Assembly (NCBI GenBank): GCA_028718865.1
Contig: JAQUKX010000009.1
Coordinates: forward strand, 1 to 32,525
Direction of reading: 5' to 3'
DNA length: 32,525 nucleotides
DNA from: Patescibacteria group bacterium
GTDB lineage: Bacteria; Patescibacteriota; Patescibacteriia; UBA1558; GWA2-36-10
Made by a program: the position numbers and the translations under genes. The notes under the pieces were generated by a model. It was given only the letters and a program-made list of their open reading frames with translations, did not search any database and was not told the DNA's origin. This document shows, piece by piece, positions 1 through 7,151 of the stretch; the stretch's first letter is position 1, and every line of letters begins with the position of its first letter.

Positions 1-1
1 C

Positions 2-457
2 GGAGAAGGCAATCTTTACTTTGGTAGTGAAGGAGGAATGTTTTTTTCTCTGGACAGTCAGGGAGCATGGCGCTGGAGCTCCAGCATTTTGGGCGGATCA
101 GCTACTTCGCCAGCTATAGGTCAAGACGGCACAGTCTATGTGGCTGCTGGTAATAGGCTCTTTGCCTTTGGTAGTCAGGCTACGGGGGTAGAGGACAGTC
201 ATGGGCAGTTGGCTCTTTGGGTCAGTCCCAATCCTTCGTCTGGTCAGGCGCAAGTGAAAGGCTATTTGCCTCAGAGTGGACGCCTAAGTCTGGCAGTCTA
301 TGATCTGCGCGGTCGCTTGGTCTTGACGCTTTTGGACCAGGATAGGCTGGCCGGTGATTTTCAGGCCAAGCTGTCGGACTTGCCTAGCGGGCATTACTTT
401 GTTCTCGGTCGTATAAACAACCAAGAGCAAAGCGCCAAAATCACTATCGTCAGATAG
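2..457 (+). CDS. C-terminal part of a secreted beta-propeller (PQQ/WD-like) protein with a T9SS type A-like C-terminal sorting domain; 5' truncated by window edge
   Basis: Frame is open from base 2 through the ATG at 38. Propeller-like repeat text (GNLYFGSEGG, GTVYVAAGNRLFAFGS), then SPNPSSGQ...LAVYDLRGRLV...LPSGHYFV...KITIVR, the layout of T9SS sorting / FlgD-Ig-like C-terminal domains. Confidence 0.75.
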   Translation, partial: GEGNLYFGSEGGMFFSLDSQGAWRWSSSILGGSATSPAIGQDGTVYVAAGNRLFAFGSQATGVEDSHGQLALWVSPNPSSGQAQVKGYLPQSGRLSLAVYDLRGRLVLTLLDQDRLAGDFQAKLSDLPSGHYFVLGRINNQEQSAKITIVR

Positions 458-473
458 TCGTTCCTTTCCATAG

Positions 474-510
474 AAAGAGGCCAAGGTAGATACCAAGGCC
501 TCTTTAATTT
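474..510 (+). terminator. Rho-independent terminator after the propeller protein
   Basis: Inverted repeat AAAGAGGCC (474-482) / GGCCTCTTT (497-505) followed by AATTTTT. Confidence 0.7.
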
Positions 511-554
511 TTGGATAAAAAAATTAGGCTTCTCGTCACTGGCTTTTTTTGAAA

Positions 555-585
555 AACAAAAAAGATGAAATTATTTGCTTCATCT
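555..585 (-). terminator. Rho-independent terminator of the tRNA-Gln transcription unit
   Basis: Minus strand AGATGAA...TTCATCT hairpin (585-579 / 569-563) followed by TTTTTTG. Confidence 0.6.
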
Positions 586-592
586 GTTTATT

Positions 593-680
593 TGGCTCGC
601 CATGAACCATGACGGTTTGTGGCTAGTCATGTGTTATAACGGTATATGGCTCGCCATGAACCATGACGGTTCATGGCTCG
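593..680 (-). repeat. 27-bp tandem repeat, three full units plus a partial fourth that is the tRNA-Gln 3' end
   Basis: Units 593-619 TGGCTCGCCATGAACCATGACGGTTTG, 620-646 TGGCTAGTCATGTGTTATAACGGTATA (diverged), 647-673 TGGCTCGCCATGAACCATGACGGTTCA, then TGGCTCG 674-680. Confidence 0.85.
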
Positions 681-747
681 GGGGCAGGGACTCGAACCCC
701 GATTGACGGGACCAAAACCCGTTGTCCTACCATTAGACGACCCCCGA
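674..747 (-). tRNA. tRNA-Gln (anticodon TTG) with encoded CCA
   Basis: Minus strand TCGGGGG...ACGGG-TTTTGGT-CCCGT...GGTTCGAGTCC...CCCCCGA-G-CCA. Acceptor, anticodon and T arms pair; anticodon TTG. Confidence 0.93.
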
Positions 748-767
748 ATGTTTAAAAATACGCAAGT

Positions 768-796
768 ATAATAATATAAAATAGCTTTATTGTCAA
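768..796 (-). promoter_or_regulatory. Sigma70-type promoter for tRNA-Gln
   Basis: Minus strand TTGACA (796-791), 17-nt spacer, TATTAT (773-768), about 20 nt upstream of the tRNA 5' end. Confidence 0.65.
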
Positions 797-807
797 TTAT
801 TTTTGGT

Positions 808-844
808 AAAAAAATACTCCCCGCGTCGTTGTCGTCGCGGGGAG
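808..844 (-). terminator. Rho-independent terminator of the minus-strand operon
   Basis: CTCCCCGCG (817-825) / CGCGGGGAG (836-844); minus-strand hairpin followed by TATTTTTTT. Confidence 0.8.
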
Positions 845-894
845 ACTTGGTTTAGAGCCCTAAAGCTCTATATGTAATGAACGAACGACCTGGT

Positions 895-1092
895 CTATCC
901 CCAGTTGATGCCGTTGTCGTACATCGAGACCAGCTGGTTGAGACAGTCCACGCCGCTGTCGTGACTCGGTCCACCGAAGTAGATGTATTCTTCGCAGGCC
1001 AAAGGCACGTAGCTGGTAGCCGGCGTGACCATGAGGGGGGACGCAATGAGCATCACCGCCATCAGGATCACCAGAAGCTGCTTGATCATCAT
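895..1092 (-). CDS. Small exported peptide precursor (65 aa), unknown function
   Basis: Strong SD GAGGAGGTGAAAC-ATG, hydrophobic signal-peptide-like N-terminus, C-terminal part of about 40 aa with two Cys, terminator directly downstream. Confidence 0.65.
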   Translation of the reverse strand: MMIKQLLVILMAVMLIASPLMVTPATSYVPLACEEYIYFGGPSHDSGVDCLNQLVSMYDNGINWG

Positions 1093-1095
1093 GTT

Positions 1096-1722
1096 TCACC
1101 TCCTCTCATTTTTTAAGGTGATCGTTTCTGTCGACTGGGCTTCAGATAGCCTAATCGACACTACCCTTTGTCCTAGATAGTTTCTGGGCATCAAGATGAG
1201 GAGATAGACTGGTTCGCCTCGCGGTTCCCAGGTTTTATCAAGGTTGATTCTGTCTTTGCGGGAATCGTATTTGCCAGTTTGTTCCGATCGGTTGCTACCG
1301 GCAAACACTACCACTCCTTCGTCCGGAATACTGGTGCCGTTGGAAAAAACAATTTCCAAAACCCCTTTTCGATAAAGACGAAGCTCTCCTTCGCTGAAAA
1401 ACACTGCTACTCGCAAAGGCGCTAAATCATCATTTATCAAGGTCTCCATGTCCTTGATTTCCTGGTGGGCAGTCTTACTGCCATTAGCATCCATGAAGCG
1501 GGCTTGTCCCAGCAGGGCAACAGGGTCATGCCACTGAGCCAGAAAGCCTTTGTATCCCTCTCCGGTCATCACTACCGGAGCATTTTTTCCATTCCACTTC
1601 CAGGAATCAGGCAGCTCGCTAGAGATAGCACTGCGGACAGGCGGGTAGTTAGGCGCTATCCTGCCACCGCAGGCGCTCAGCAACATGACGATCAGAATGA
1701 GAAACAGAGCTAGGCGTTTCAT
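1096..1722 (-). CDS. Lipoprotein, unknown function
   Basis: Signal peptide with lipobox LLSACGG; SD GAAGGAGG upstream; ATGA overlap with the upstream gene. Confidence 0.8.
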   Translation of the reverse strand: MKRLALFLILIVMLLSACGGRIAPNYPPVRSAISSELPDSWKWNGKNAPVVMTGEGYKGFLAQWHDPVALLGQARFMDANGSKTAHQEIKDMETLINDDLAPLRVAVFFSEGELRLYRKGVLEIVFSNGTSIPDEGVVVFAGSNRSEQTGKYDSRKDRINLDKTWEPRGEPVYLLILMPRNYLGQRVVSIRLSEAQSTETITLKNERR

Positions 1723-2741
1723 GGTAGCCTCCTTCGGTAAATGGTTACCATGTGATGCTCTTCATCACCTTGGTAGCCAAAGAGTTTGTCAGCAAAACCA
1801 TAGACCACTGCCAAGTGGTCTTGGTTCAGCCAGTGGTATTCCGCCCTTGTGCTGGGACGGACGCCTTTTATCACGACCAACTGTCCTTTTTCTGGGACAT
1901 GGAACTGAAGAAACTCGGTCTCTATTCTCAATAGAGTCCAGAGCTCTTCGTTTACGGAAAATAGTCCGTGGATTATACAGTTGTCCGGACCGACGCTTAC
2001 TTTATTTTTGAGATATTGGGGAAAGGCAATTTGACGCTTCAAGTCGCCATTGAGAGAAAAGATCTGTATGGTTCCTTCCATATCTACTACGACCGCTAGC
2101 TCGTTTCCTAGGATAGTCCATCTGTTTCTATGGAAGAAAACAGGGAACCTGTTTTCAGTGCGGTCTTTGTATTCCTCCTTGAATACGGTTTGCAGTTGCC
2201 CTTCTTTATCCAGAAGCGACAGAGTGTATTTCCATTCGTGGTTTAATTGCATTACAGTATTGACTACGAAGCTGTCGTCGGTCACATCAAGAGCTACTGC
2301 TAGGATCATCTCGGGGTTACTGATTGTCAGCGGAGGATATTTTTCCCCTTTTAAATCAGTAAAGATTATCCGCAAAGGAATGGGATTGAGCATAGCGAAC
2401 CATTTGCCATATTGGATGATGGTACGAGGAGGCAGGGGACAGAGTCCAGGGCCTTCTCCACCGATATTATAAATCTGGAATTTTTGGCCATTAGAGCCAG
2501 GCCATTGGATTACCTGACTCAAACCGGAGTCAATGATATAGAAAATACCATCTTCTCCCATAATAACATTGGTGGCTACTTTGAGGAGCTCTAATTCTTC
2601 GCCTTCATCAGCGAAGTGATTTTGAGATTGGCCGTATGAAACCAGTTCCTCAAAATGCCAGAAAATAGTATCTGGCGGGGCTGGATTGAAGGGCGATAGA
2701 ACCACGGCTACTGTAGCCGTTAGGCAGAGCAGGATTGTCAT
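1719..2741 (-). CDS. Six-bladed beta-propeller-like exported protein
   Basis: 340-aa ORF with hydrophobic N-terminus and repeated propeller-like strands (GEDGIFYIIDSGLSQVIQWPGSNG, DMEGTIQIFSLNGDLKRQIAFP, GPDNCIIHGLF). SD AAAGGA upstream. Confidence 0.65.
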   Translation of the reverse strand: MTILLCLTATVAVVLSPFNPAPPDTIFWHFEELVSYGQSQNHFADEGEELELLKVATNVIMGEDGIFYIIDSGLSQVIQWPGSNGQKFQIYNIGGEGPGLCPLPPRTIIQYGKWFAMLNPIPLRIIFTDLKGEKYPPLTISNPEMILAVALDVTDDSFVVNTVMQLNHEWKYTLSLLDKEGQLQTVFKEEYKDRTENRFPVFFHRNRWTILGNELAVVVDMEGTIQIFSLNGDLKRQIAFPQYLKNKVSVGPDNCIIHGLFSVNEELWTLLRIETEFLQFHVPEKGQLVVIKGVRPSTRAEYHWLNQDHLAVVYGFADKLFGYQGDEEHHMVTIYRRRLP

Positions 2742-2796
2742 GGTAGCGTCCTTTCGTTTTTTAACCCTATGTCAAGGTACTTTATGCTTTAATTTC

Positions 2797-2824
2797 ATTA
2801 TACATAATATAACTATTAATTCAA
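2797..2824 (-). promoter_or_regulatory. Candidate promoter for the propeller-lipoprotein-peptide operon
   Basis: Minus strand TTGAAT (2824-2819), 16-nt spacer, TATAAT (2802-2797). Confidence 0.5.
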
Positions 2825-2867
2825 GTATATATTTACTTTTTTGTCAATGGCTAAAAAATAAAGGGTA

Positions 2868-2913
2868 GGGAGCTCGCTAAGGCCAGAGGTCTTGATTAAT
2901 TTAGCGAGCTCCC
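2868..2913 (-). terminator. Terminator-like hairpin after the receiver / microprotein unit
   Basis: Perfect 13-bp inverted repeat GGGAGCTCGCTAA (2868-2880) / TTAGCGAGCTCCC (2901-2913); minus-strand downstream sequence is TACCCTTTATTTTTT, an imperfect T tract. Confidence 0.55.
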
Positions 2914-2963
2914 TTGTTTGGCTACCTTATAGGTAACGCAGGAGGAGGTTTATTGGTAGGTGG

Positions 2964-3029
2964 CTACTTCCTCAGCCACCAGAACAGGTCGATCAGGGCC
3001 AGGCCCATGACAGGCAGGAACTCCCACAT
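2964..3029 (-). CDS. 21-aa membrane microprotein MWEFLPVMGLALIDLFWWLRK
   Basis: Not in ORF track. SD AAAGGAGGTGTGCC-ATG, uninterrupted hydrophobic ORF ending in TAG, 47 nt downstream of the receiver gene and before a terminator-like hairpin. Confidence 0.55.
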   Translation of the reverse strand: MWEFLPVMGLALIDLFWWLRK

Positions 3030-3075
3030 GGCACACCTCCTTTATCAGGAAAGAAGACATCCCTCCAGCCTTTTA

Positions 3076-3486
3076 TTATCGGCTTGCTGACACAGAGATC
3101 AGCTCTCGGAGCTGTTGTTCCAGTTTGGCGACATTGAAGGGCTTGTTCAGACAGTGAACTCCGTAGGAGCTCATCAGCCTATTGATACGGCTGTTGGGAT
3201 AGCGATGAGTCATAGCGCAGATGACCATCTGCTGGGCAATGCTCAATGACTTGAGCATGCGGATGAAGAATTCGCTGTCGACATCCAGGCATTCCACCAA
3301 GACAATGTCCGGTAGTGGCCGCCAGCCGAGCATTTTTTTCAAAACGTCAGTGGGGCGGAGTTCTATCTTGGTCAGAGCCCCAGCTTCTTCCATGTTGCTG
3401 AGCACCTGGTGGCCTTCGCCTTCCAGATAAAAGCGCAGAGTCCGAACCGTGTCTGGGCAGTTGTCAAAAATGAAAATGCGAGACAT
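3076..3486 (-). CDS. CheY-like receiver-domain protein, degenerate
   Basis: MSRIFIFDNCPDTVRTLRFYLEGEGHQV...PDIVLVECLD...CAMTHR...CLNKPF fits the receiver fold. SD AAGGAGG lies before the ATG at 3486, so the track start at 3588 is probably too early. Confidence 0.7.
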   Translation of the reverse strand: MSRIFIFDNCPDTVRTLRFYLEGEGHQVLSNMEEAGALTKIELRPTDVLKKMLGWRPLPDIVLVECLDVDSEFFIRMLKSLSIAQQMVICAMTHRYPNSRINRLMSSYGVHCLNKPFNVAKLEQQLRELISVSASR

Positions 3487-3760
3487 TTCTGTCCTCCTTG
3501 AGAAGGGTTTCCAGCACTCCTGACTTGCTTGCAAAGAACTTGATTTACCAAAAAAACACCTGTTTAAAGGCGTTTCCGGAGAAATCAAGCGACGTTTTAA
3601 GTCCTTGTTTTCAAAGCCGGTTACGCTACTAGCTCCCCGCTGTCCAAGCGTCCAAATACGGACAGGCGGCTCATTGCTTCATTGAAAAATTGGTATTTTA
3701 TTGTCAACAAAAATACATTAGCATATTTTGTTATTTTTGTCAACAATAGTGTAAATACAA

Positions 3761-3789
3761 TTGAAAAATAAGTTATTTTATGGTATATT
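3761..3789 (+). promoter_or_regulatory. Promoter giving probable leaderless transcript of the 3796 ORF
   Basis: TTGAAA (3761-3766), 17-nt spacer, extended -10 TGG-TATATT (3784-3789); ATG begins 7 nt after the -10 box. Confidence 0.5.
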
Positions 3790-3795
3790 ATTTTT

Positions 3796-5406
3796 ATGAA
3801 AATTTCTAGAGAAATTATTGAGCTTTATAAAAGGCTGGAAAAGATTTATGCTCAGCAAAAAAAGCTGGATAGAGATGATCATAAGATAGAAGTTGAGGAA
3901 ATTACCAGTCATTTTTCCGCTTGGTACGAAAAATTGAGAAATACAGTAGATTTCAAAGAAATACATTTGCTGCGCCGCTTTGCCATTGAGCGCAATATCA
4001 AGCGGCGTTTTATTATGGAAATGCTCAAGCCGCAAGTGGCTAGGTCGCTGATAGAGGATATGATCAGGGCCAGATATTTGCCCAATAGGAGCATACCGGA
4101 ATCCAAAATCAAAGAAGTAGAAAAAATCATTGCCAAATACAATGAGCTTTTCCTACTGATGAACGACATGTATCATGGCCAGGAAATAAATGATTATTTC
4201 AACTGGCTTATCAGTATTGAAGCCTGTGAAATAGATGTTTTGCTCAAGCCCGAGGATGTAGATGACGCTATTATTGAAGCCATGTATCAGGCCACCAAAA
4301 CTAGGATAAAAATTCAAGGCGAATATTTAAATATTAAAGAAAAAAATCTCCAGCTTTATATTGCTATCCACAAATCTTTGGTTAAATCAGATGACACTAT
4401 TATTTCTTATCATTTACTCAACTTGTATTTTGATCGCTGGCAAAATGCTGATAGAGAAACCACCAAGATTTTGGCTGCCAATCTACCGGCGATCTACAAA
4501 ACTATTTTGCGCCATTTACGCCATCCTTATCAGCGGAAGATTATCCGTTCTATTTCCGAGCCAGTAGTCACTTTCCAGGTTTTGCGAGAGCTGATACTGA
4601 GCAAAGAAGGCGATATTGAGTATTTGCAGGATATTTTGGTTGATCCGGAAAGATTGCAAGCCGAAGTCAAGGTGCTTATCAATCAAAAATACAAAAAAAT
4701 CCGTCAACGCATAAACAGTTCTTCGGTGCGGGCAATTGTCTATATTTTTATCACCAAAGTTTTGTTTGCCCTATTGTTTGAGTTGCCTTATGAAATTTAT
4801 TTTGATCACGTAAATTACGTTAATTTGGGGATTAATGTTGTTTTTCCGCCTCTGTTGATGTTTTTGGTCACCTTGACCATAGTGCCGCCTAGCAAGAAAA
4901 ATACCGAAAAGATTTTGGAAAATTTCCATAATTTGATTTATAACCGCATCAGCACTTCTATTTTATGCCAGCTCAAGACCAAGTACCGCCAGAGCGTCAG
5001 CTATCAGATATTTTATTATTTCATGTATTCACTGCTTTATGTTTTGGTTTTTGGCTCTATTGTCCGCCTTTTGGTGTTTTTGGATTTCAATCTGCTCAGC
5101 GGAGCGATATTTTTATTTTTCCTGACAGCGGTGAGCTTTTTTGCTGTGCGCATACGCTCAACTTCGCGCGAATTTAATGTAGAAAAGAAAAAAGAAGGAC
5201 TGATTTCATTTTTTGTAAACTTTTTTTCCTTGCCGATAGTGGCGGTCGGACGCTGGATGTCCACCAAATTTAAAAGAATCAATCTTTTCGCTTTTATCAT
5301 GGATTATATTATTGAAGCGCCGTTTAAGCTTTTTGTCTCGGCTTTAGAGCACTGGTTGGGGTTTATCAGGGAGAAAAAGGACGAGGTTTATCATGACAAC
5401 CAATAG
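3796..5406 (+). CDS. Membrane protein of unknown function (helical N-terminal region, about four C-terminal TM segments)
   Basis: 536-aa ORF with hydrophobic segments around residues 310-450; no family recognised. Confidence 0.75.
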   Translation: MKISREIIELYKRLEKIYAQQKKLDRDDHKIEVEEITSHFSAWYEKLRNTVDFKEIHLLRRFAIERNIKRRFIMEMLKPQVARSLIEDMIRARYLPNRSIPESKIKEVEKIIAKYNELFLLMNDMYHGQEINDYFNWLISIEACEIDVLLKPEDVDDAIIEAMYQATKTRIKIQGEYLNIKEKNLQLYIAIHKSLVKSDDTIISYHLLNLYFDRWQNADRETTKILAANLPAIYKTILRHLRHPYQRKIIRSISEPVVTFQVLRELILSKEGDIEYLQDILVDPERLQAEVKVLINQKYKKIRQRINSSSVRAIVYIFITKVLFALLFELPYEIYFDHVNYVNLGINVVFPPLLMFLVTLTIVPPSKKNTEKILENFHNLIYNRISTSILCQLKTKYRQSVSYQIFYYFMYSLLYVLVFGSIVRLLVFLDFNLLSGAIFLFFLTAVSFFAVRIRSTSREFNVEKKKEGLISFFVNFFSLPIVAVGRWMSTKFKRINLFAFIMDYIIEAPFKLFVSALEHWLGFIREKKDEVYHDNQ

Positions 5407-5854
5407 TTTTTTTATTATCGCCCACAACATCAGAAGTCTTTATAATATCGGGACTATTTTCCGGACAGCCGACGCCATGGGGGTCGACTGTTTGTTTTTG
5501 ACCGGCTATAGTGCCAAGCCGCCGCGGTCGGAAATAAGCAAGGTGGCCTTGGGAGCGGAAAATAGCGTCAGCTGGCAGTATTACCAAAGCCTGTCTTATC
5601 TTTTGAAAAAATTAAAAAAATCCGGAGTAAAAATAATTGCTCTAGAAACAGGCGATCAGTCTATTGATTATCGGGATTTTAAGCCTGAATTTCCCTTGGC
5701 TTTGCTTTTGGGAAATGAAGTCAGAGGCTTATCCGCCAGCCGGCTCAAACAGGCGGATTTGGCCATTAGCTTGCCTATGCGCGGGAAAAAAGAATCCCTC
5801 AATGTAGTAATAGCCATGGCAGTGGCCGGCTATCATATTACTAGCTTTCGCTGA
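5393..5854 (+). CDS. TrmH/SpoU family RNA 2'-O-methyltransferase
   Basis: HNIRSLYNIGTIFRTADAMGV...LLLGNEVRGLS...SLPMRGKKESLNVVIAMAVAGY: SpoU SAM-knot motifs. Confidence 0.93.
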   Translation: MTTNSFFIIAHNIRSLYNIGTIFRTADAMGVDCLFLTGYSAKPPRSEISKVALGAENSVSWQYYQSLSYLLKKLKKSGVKIIALETGDQSIDYRDFKPEFPLALLLGNEVRGLSASRLKQADLAISLPMRGKKESLNVVIAMAVAGYHITSFR

Positions 5855-5865
5855 ATAGCTTATTT

Positions 5866-5874
5866 TGGTATAAT
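5866..5874 (+). promoter_or_regulatory. Extended -10 element TGGTATAAT
   Basis: Exact TGGTATAAT upstream of the 5907 ORF. Confidence 0.45.
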
Positions 5875-5906
5875 AAAAGCGTAATAATTAATAAGAAGTA
5901 TTTTTT

Positions 5907-6134
5907 ATGTCTTTACATAAAATAGTCGAGCTGGTTTTTACCATGGTAATATTACTTTTCTTAGCGATCATTGTTTTGGCAGTACTGGTCGGCATATCTT
6001 TGGTTCAACAACTGGCTTCTTTTGAGGTTGGTTTTAAAGGCCAAGTATTTTTTATCGCCGGCATGTTTTCCGTTTTTCTCTATATCATGAAAATGATAGT
6101 GGATAGGATCAAAGAATATAATCGTTATATTTAA
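5907..6134 (+). CDS. Small two-TM membrane protein
   Basis: 75 aa, two hydrophobic segments. Confidence 0.6.
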   Translation: MSLHKIVELVFTMVILLFLAIIVLAVLVGISLVQQLASFEVGFKGQVFFIAGMFSVFLYIMKMIVDRIKEYNRYI

Positions 6135-6144
6135 GTAATTTTTT

Positions 6145-7134
6145 ATGAGAAAAAGTGTTATCACCACCATCGGCGGGGCTGCCCGCGATATTATGTTTTA
6201 TACCAATGAAGCGGTTTTGATTGACAACAAGCATGATTTGCTGCGTCAGAAGCTAATCGGGGTGGAGTATGGCGCCAAGATTTACAGCGAAAAGATTTTT
6301 TTGACTTATGGCGGTGGAGGCATGAATACGGCCGTCAATCTTGCCGGCTTGGGAATAAAGACTAGAACGATTTTGTCTTTGGGAGATGATTTTGTCAGTC
6401 AAGACATCATCAAATATCTCCGAAAAAGATCAATTGACACTACTCTGGTAAAAAGACAGAAAAATATTTATACAGGCACTTCTTTTATTTTAAATACTCA
6501 TTCTTACAATGATAGGGTTATTTTTGTTTCCCGCGGCGCCAACAATCAGCTCAAGCTTGATGCGCGGCTAGTGAAAAAAATAAATTCCCAATGGGTTTAT
6601 CTCACAGCTTTGGCAGTTGGCTGGCAAAACAGCTTGAATATCCTTTTTGAGTATTGCCGGAAAAATAAAATAAAAATAGCCTGGAATCCAGGAGCTACCG
6701 AACTCAAAGCTGGCTTGAAAAAACTGGCGCCTTACATGAAAAATACCCAAGTGTTTATAGTCAATCGTGATGAGGCTTTGGAACTGGTTATCAGCAGTCA
6801 AGGTCGGAAAATCAAAGATAATATTGATTTTTTACTAAAGACTCTCCACGCTTGCGGCCAAAGCCTGACGGTGATTACCGATGGCAAACACGGCGCTTAT
6901 CTTTATGATGGCCAAAAGAAGTATTTTCGATCGGCTTTAAAAAGAAAAGCCTTAAATACTACTGGCACTGGTGATGCTTTTGGCTCATCTTTGGTGGCTG
7001 GAATTATAAAATATAAAGGAGATCTGGAAAAATCCCTCAAGTTAGCCATAGTAAACAGCAATAGCGTTATAATGAAAATAGGCGCTCAAGAGGGCTTGCT
7101 TGGGGCGCGGGATTTGAAAAAATATAAATTGTGA
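6145..7134 (+). CDS. PfkB-family carbohydrate kinase
   Basis: GGGGMNTAVNLAGLG near the N-terminus and NTTGTGDAFGSSLVAG near the C-terminus. Confidence 0.93.
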   Translation: MRKSVITTIGGAARDIMFYTNEAVLIDNKHDLLRQKLIGVEYGAKIYSEKIFLTYGGGGMNTAVNLAGLGIKTRTILSLGDDFVSQDIIKYLRKRSIDTTLVKRQKNIYTGTSFILNTHSYNDRVIFVSRGANNQLKLDARLVKKINSQWVYLTALAVGWQNSLNILFEYCRKNKIKIAWNPGATELKAGLKKLAPYMKNTQVFIVNRDEALELVISSQGRKIKDNIDFLLKTLHACGQSLTVITDGKHGAYLYDGQKKYFRSALKRKALNTTGTGDAFGSSLVAGIIKYKGDLEKSLKLAIVNSNSVIMKIGAQEGLLGARDLKKYKL

Positions 7135-7151
7135 ATAAGGACTAATATTTT

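Noticed and set aside
593-680. Possible CRISPR array
   Set aside because: Repeats are directly tandem with no unique spacers of CRISPR type and contain the tRNA 3' end; no cas genes nearby.
852-1116. Overlapping ORFs 852..1046, 860..1099 (minus) and 877..1116 (plus)
   Set aside because: Compete with the 65-aa exported peptide, which alone has a strong SD, a signal-peptide-like start and a following terminator.
1685-2594. Plus-strand ORFs 1685..2011, 1752..1934, 2050..2472 and 2412..2594
   Set aside because: Antisense to the propeller gene, without SD or recognisable domains.
3640-3665. Inverted repeat CTGTCC / GGACAG as a possible mobile-element end
   Set aside because: Only 6 bp with a 14-nt loop, no transposase, no target duplication visible.
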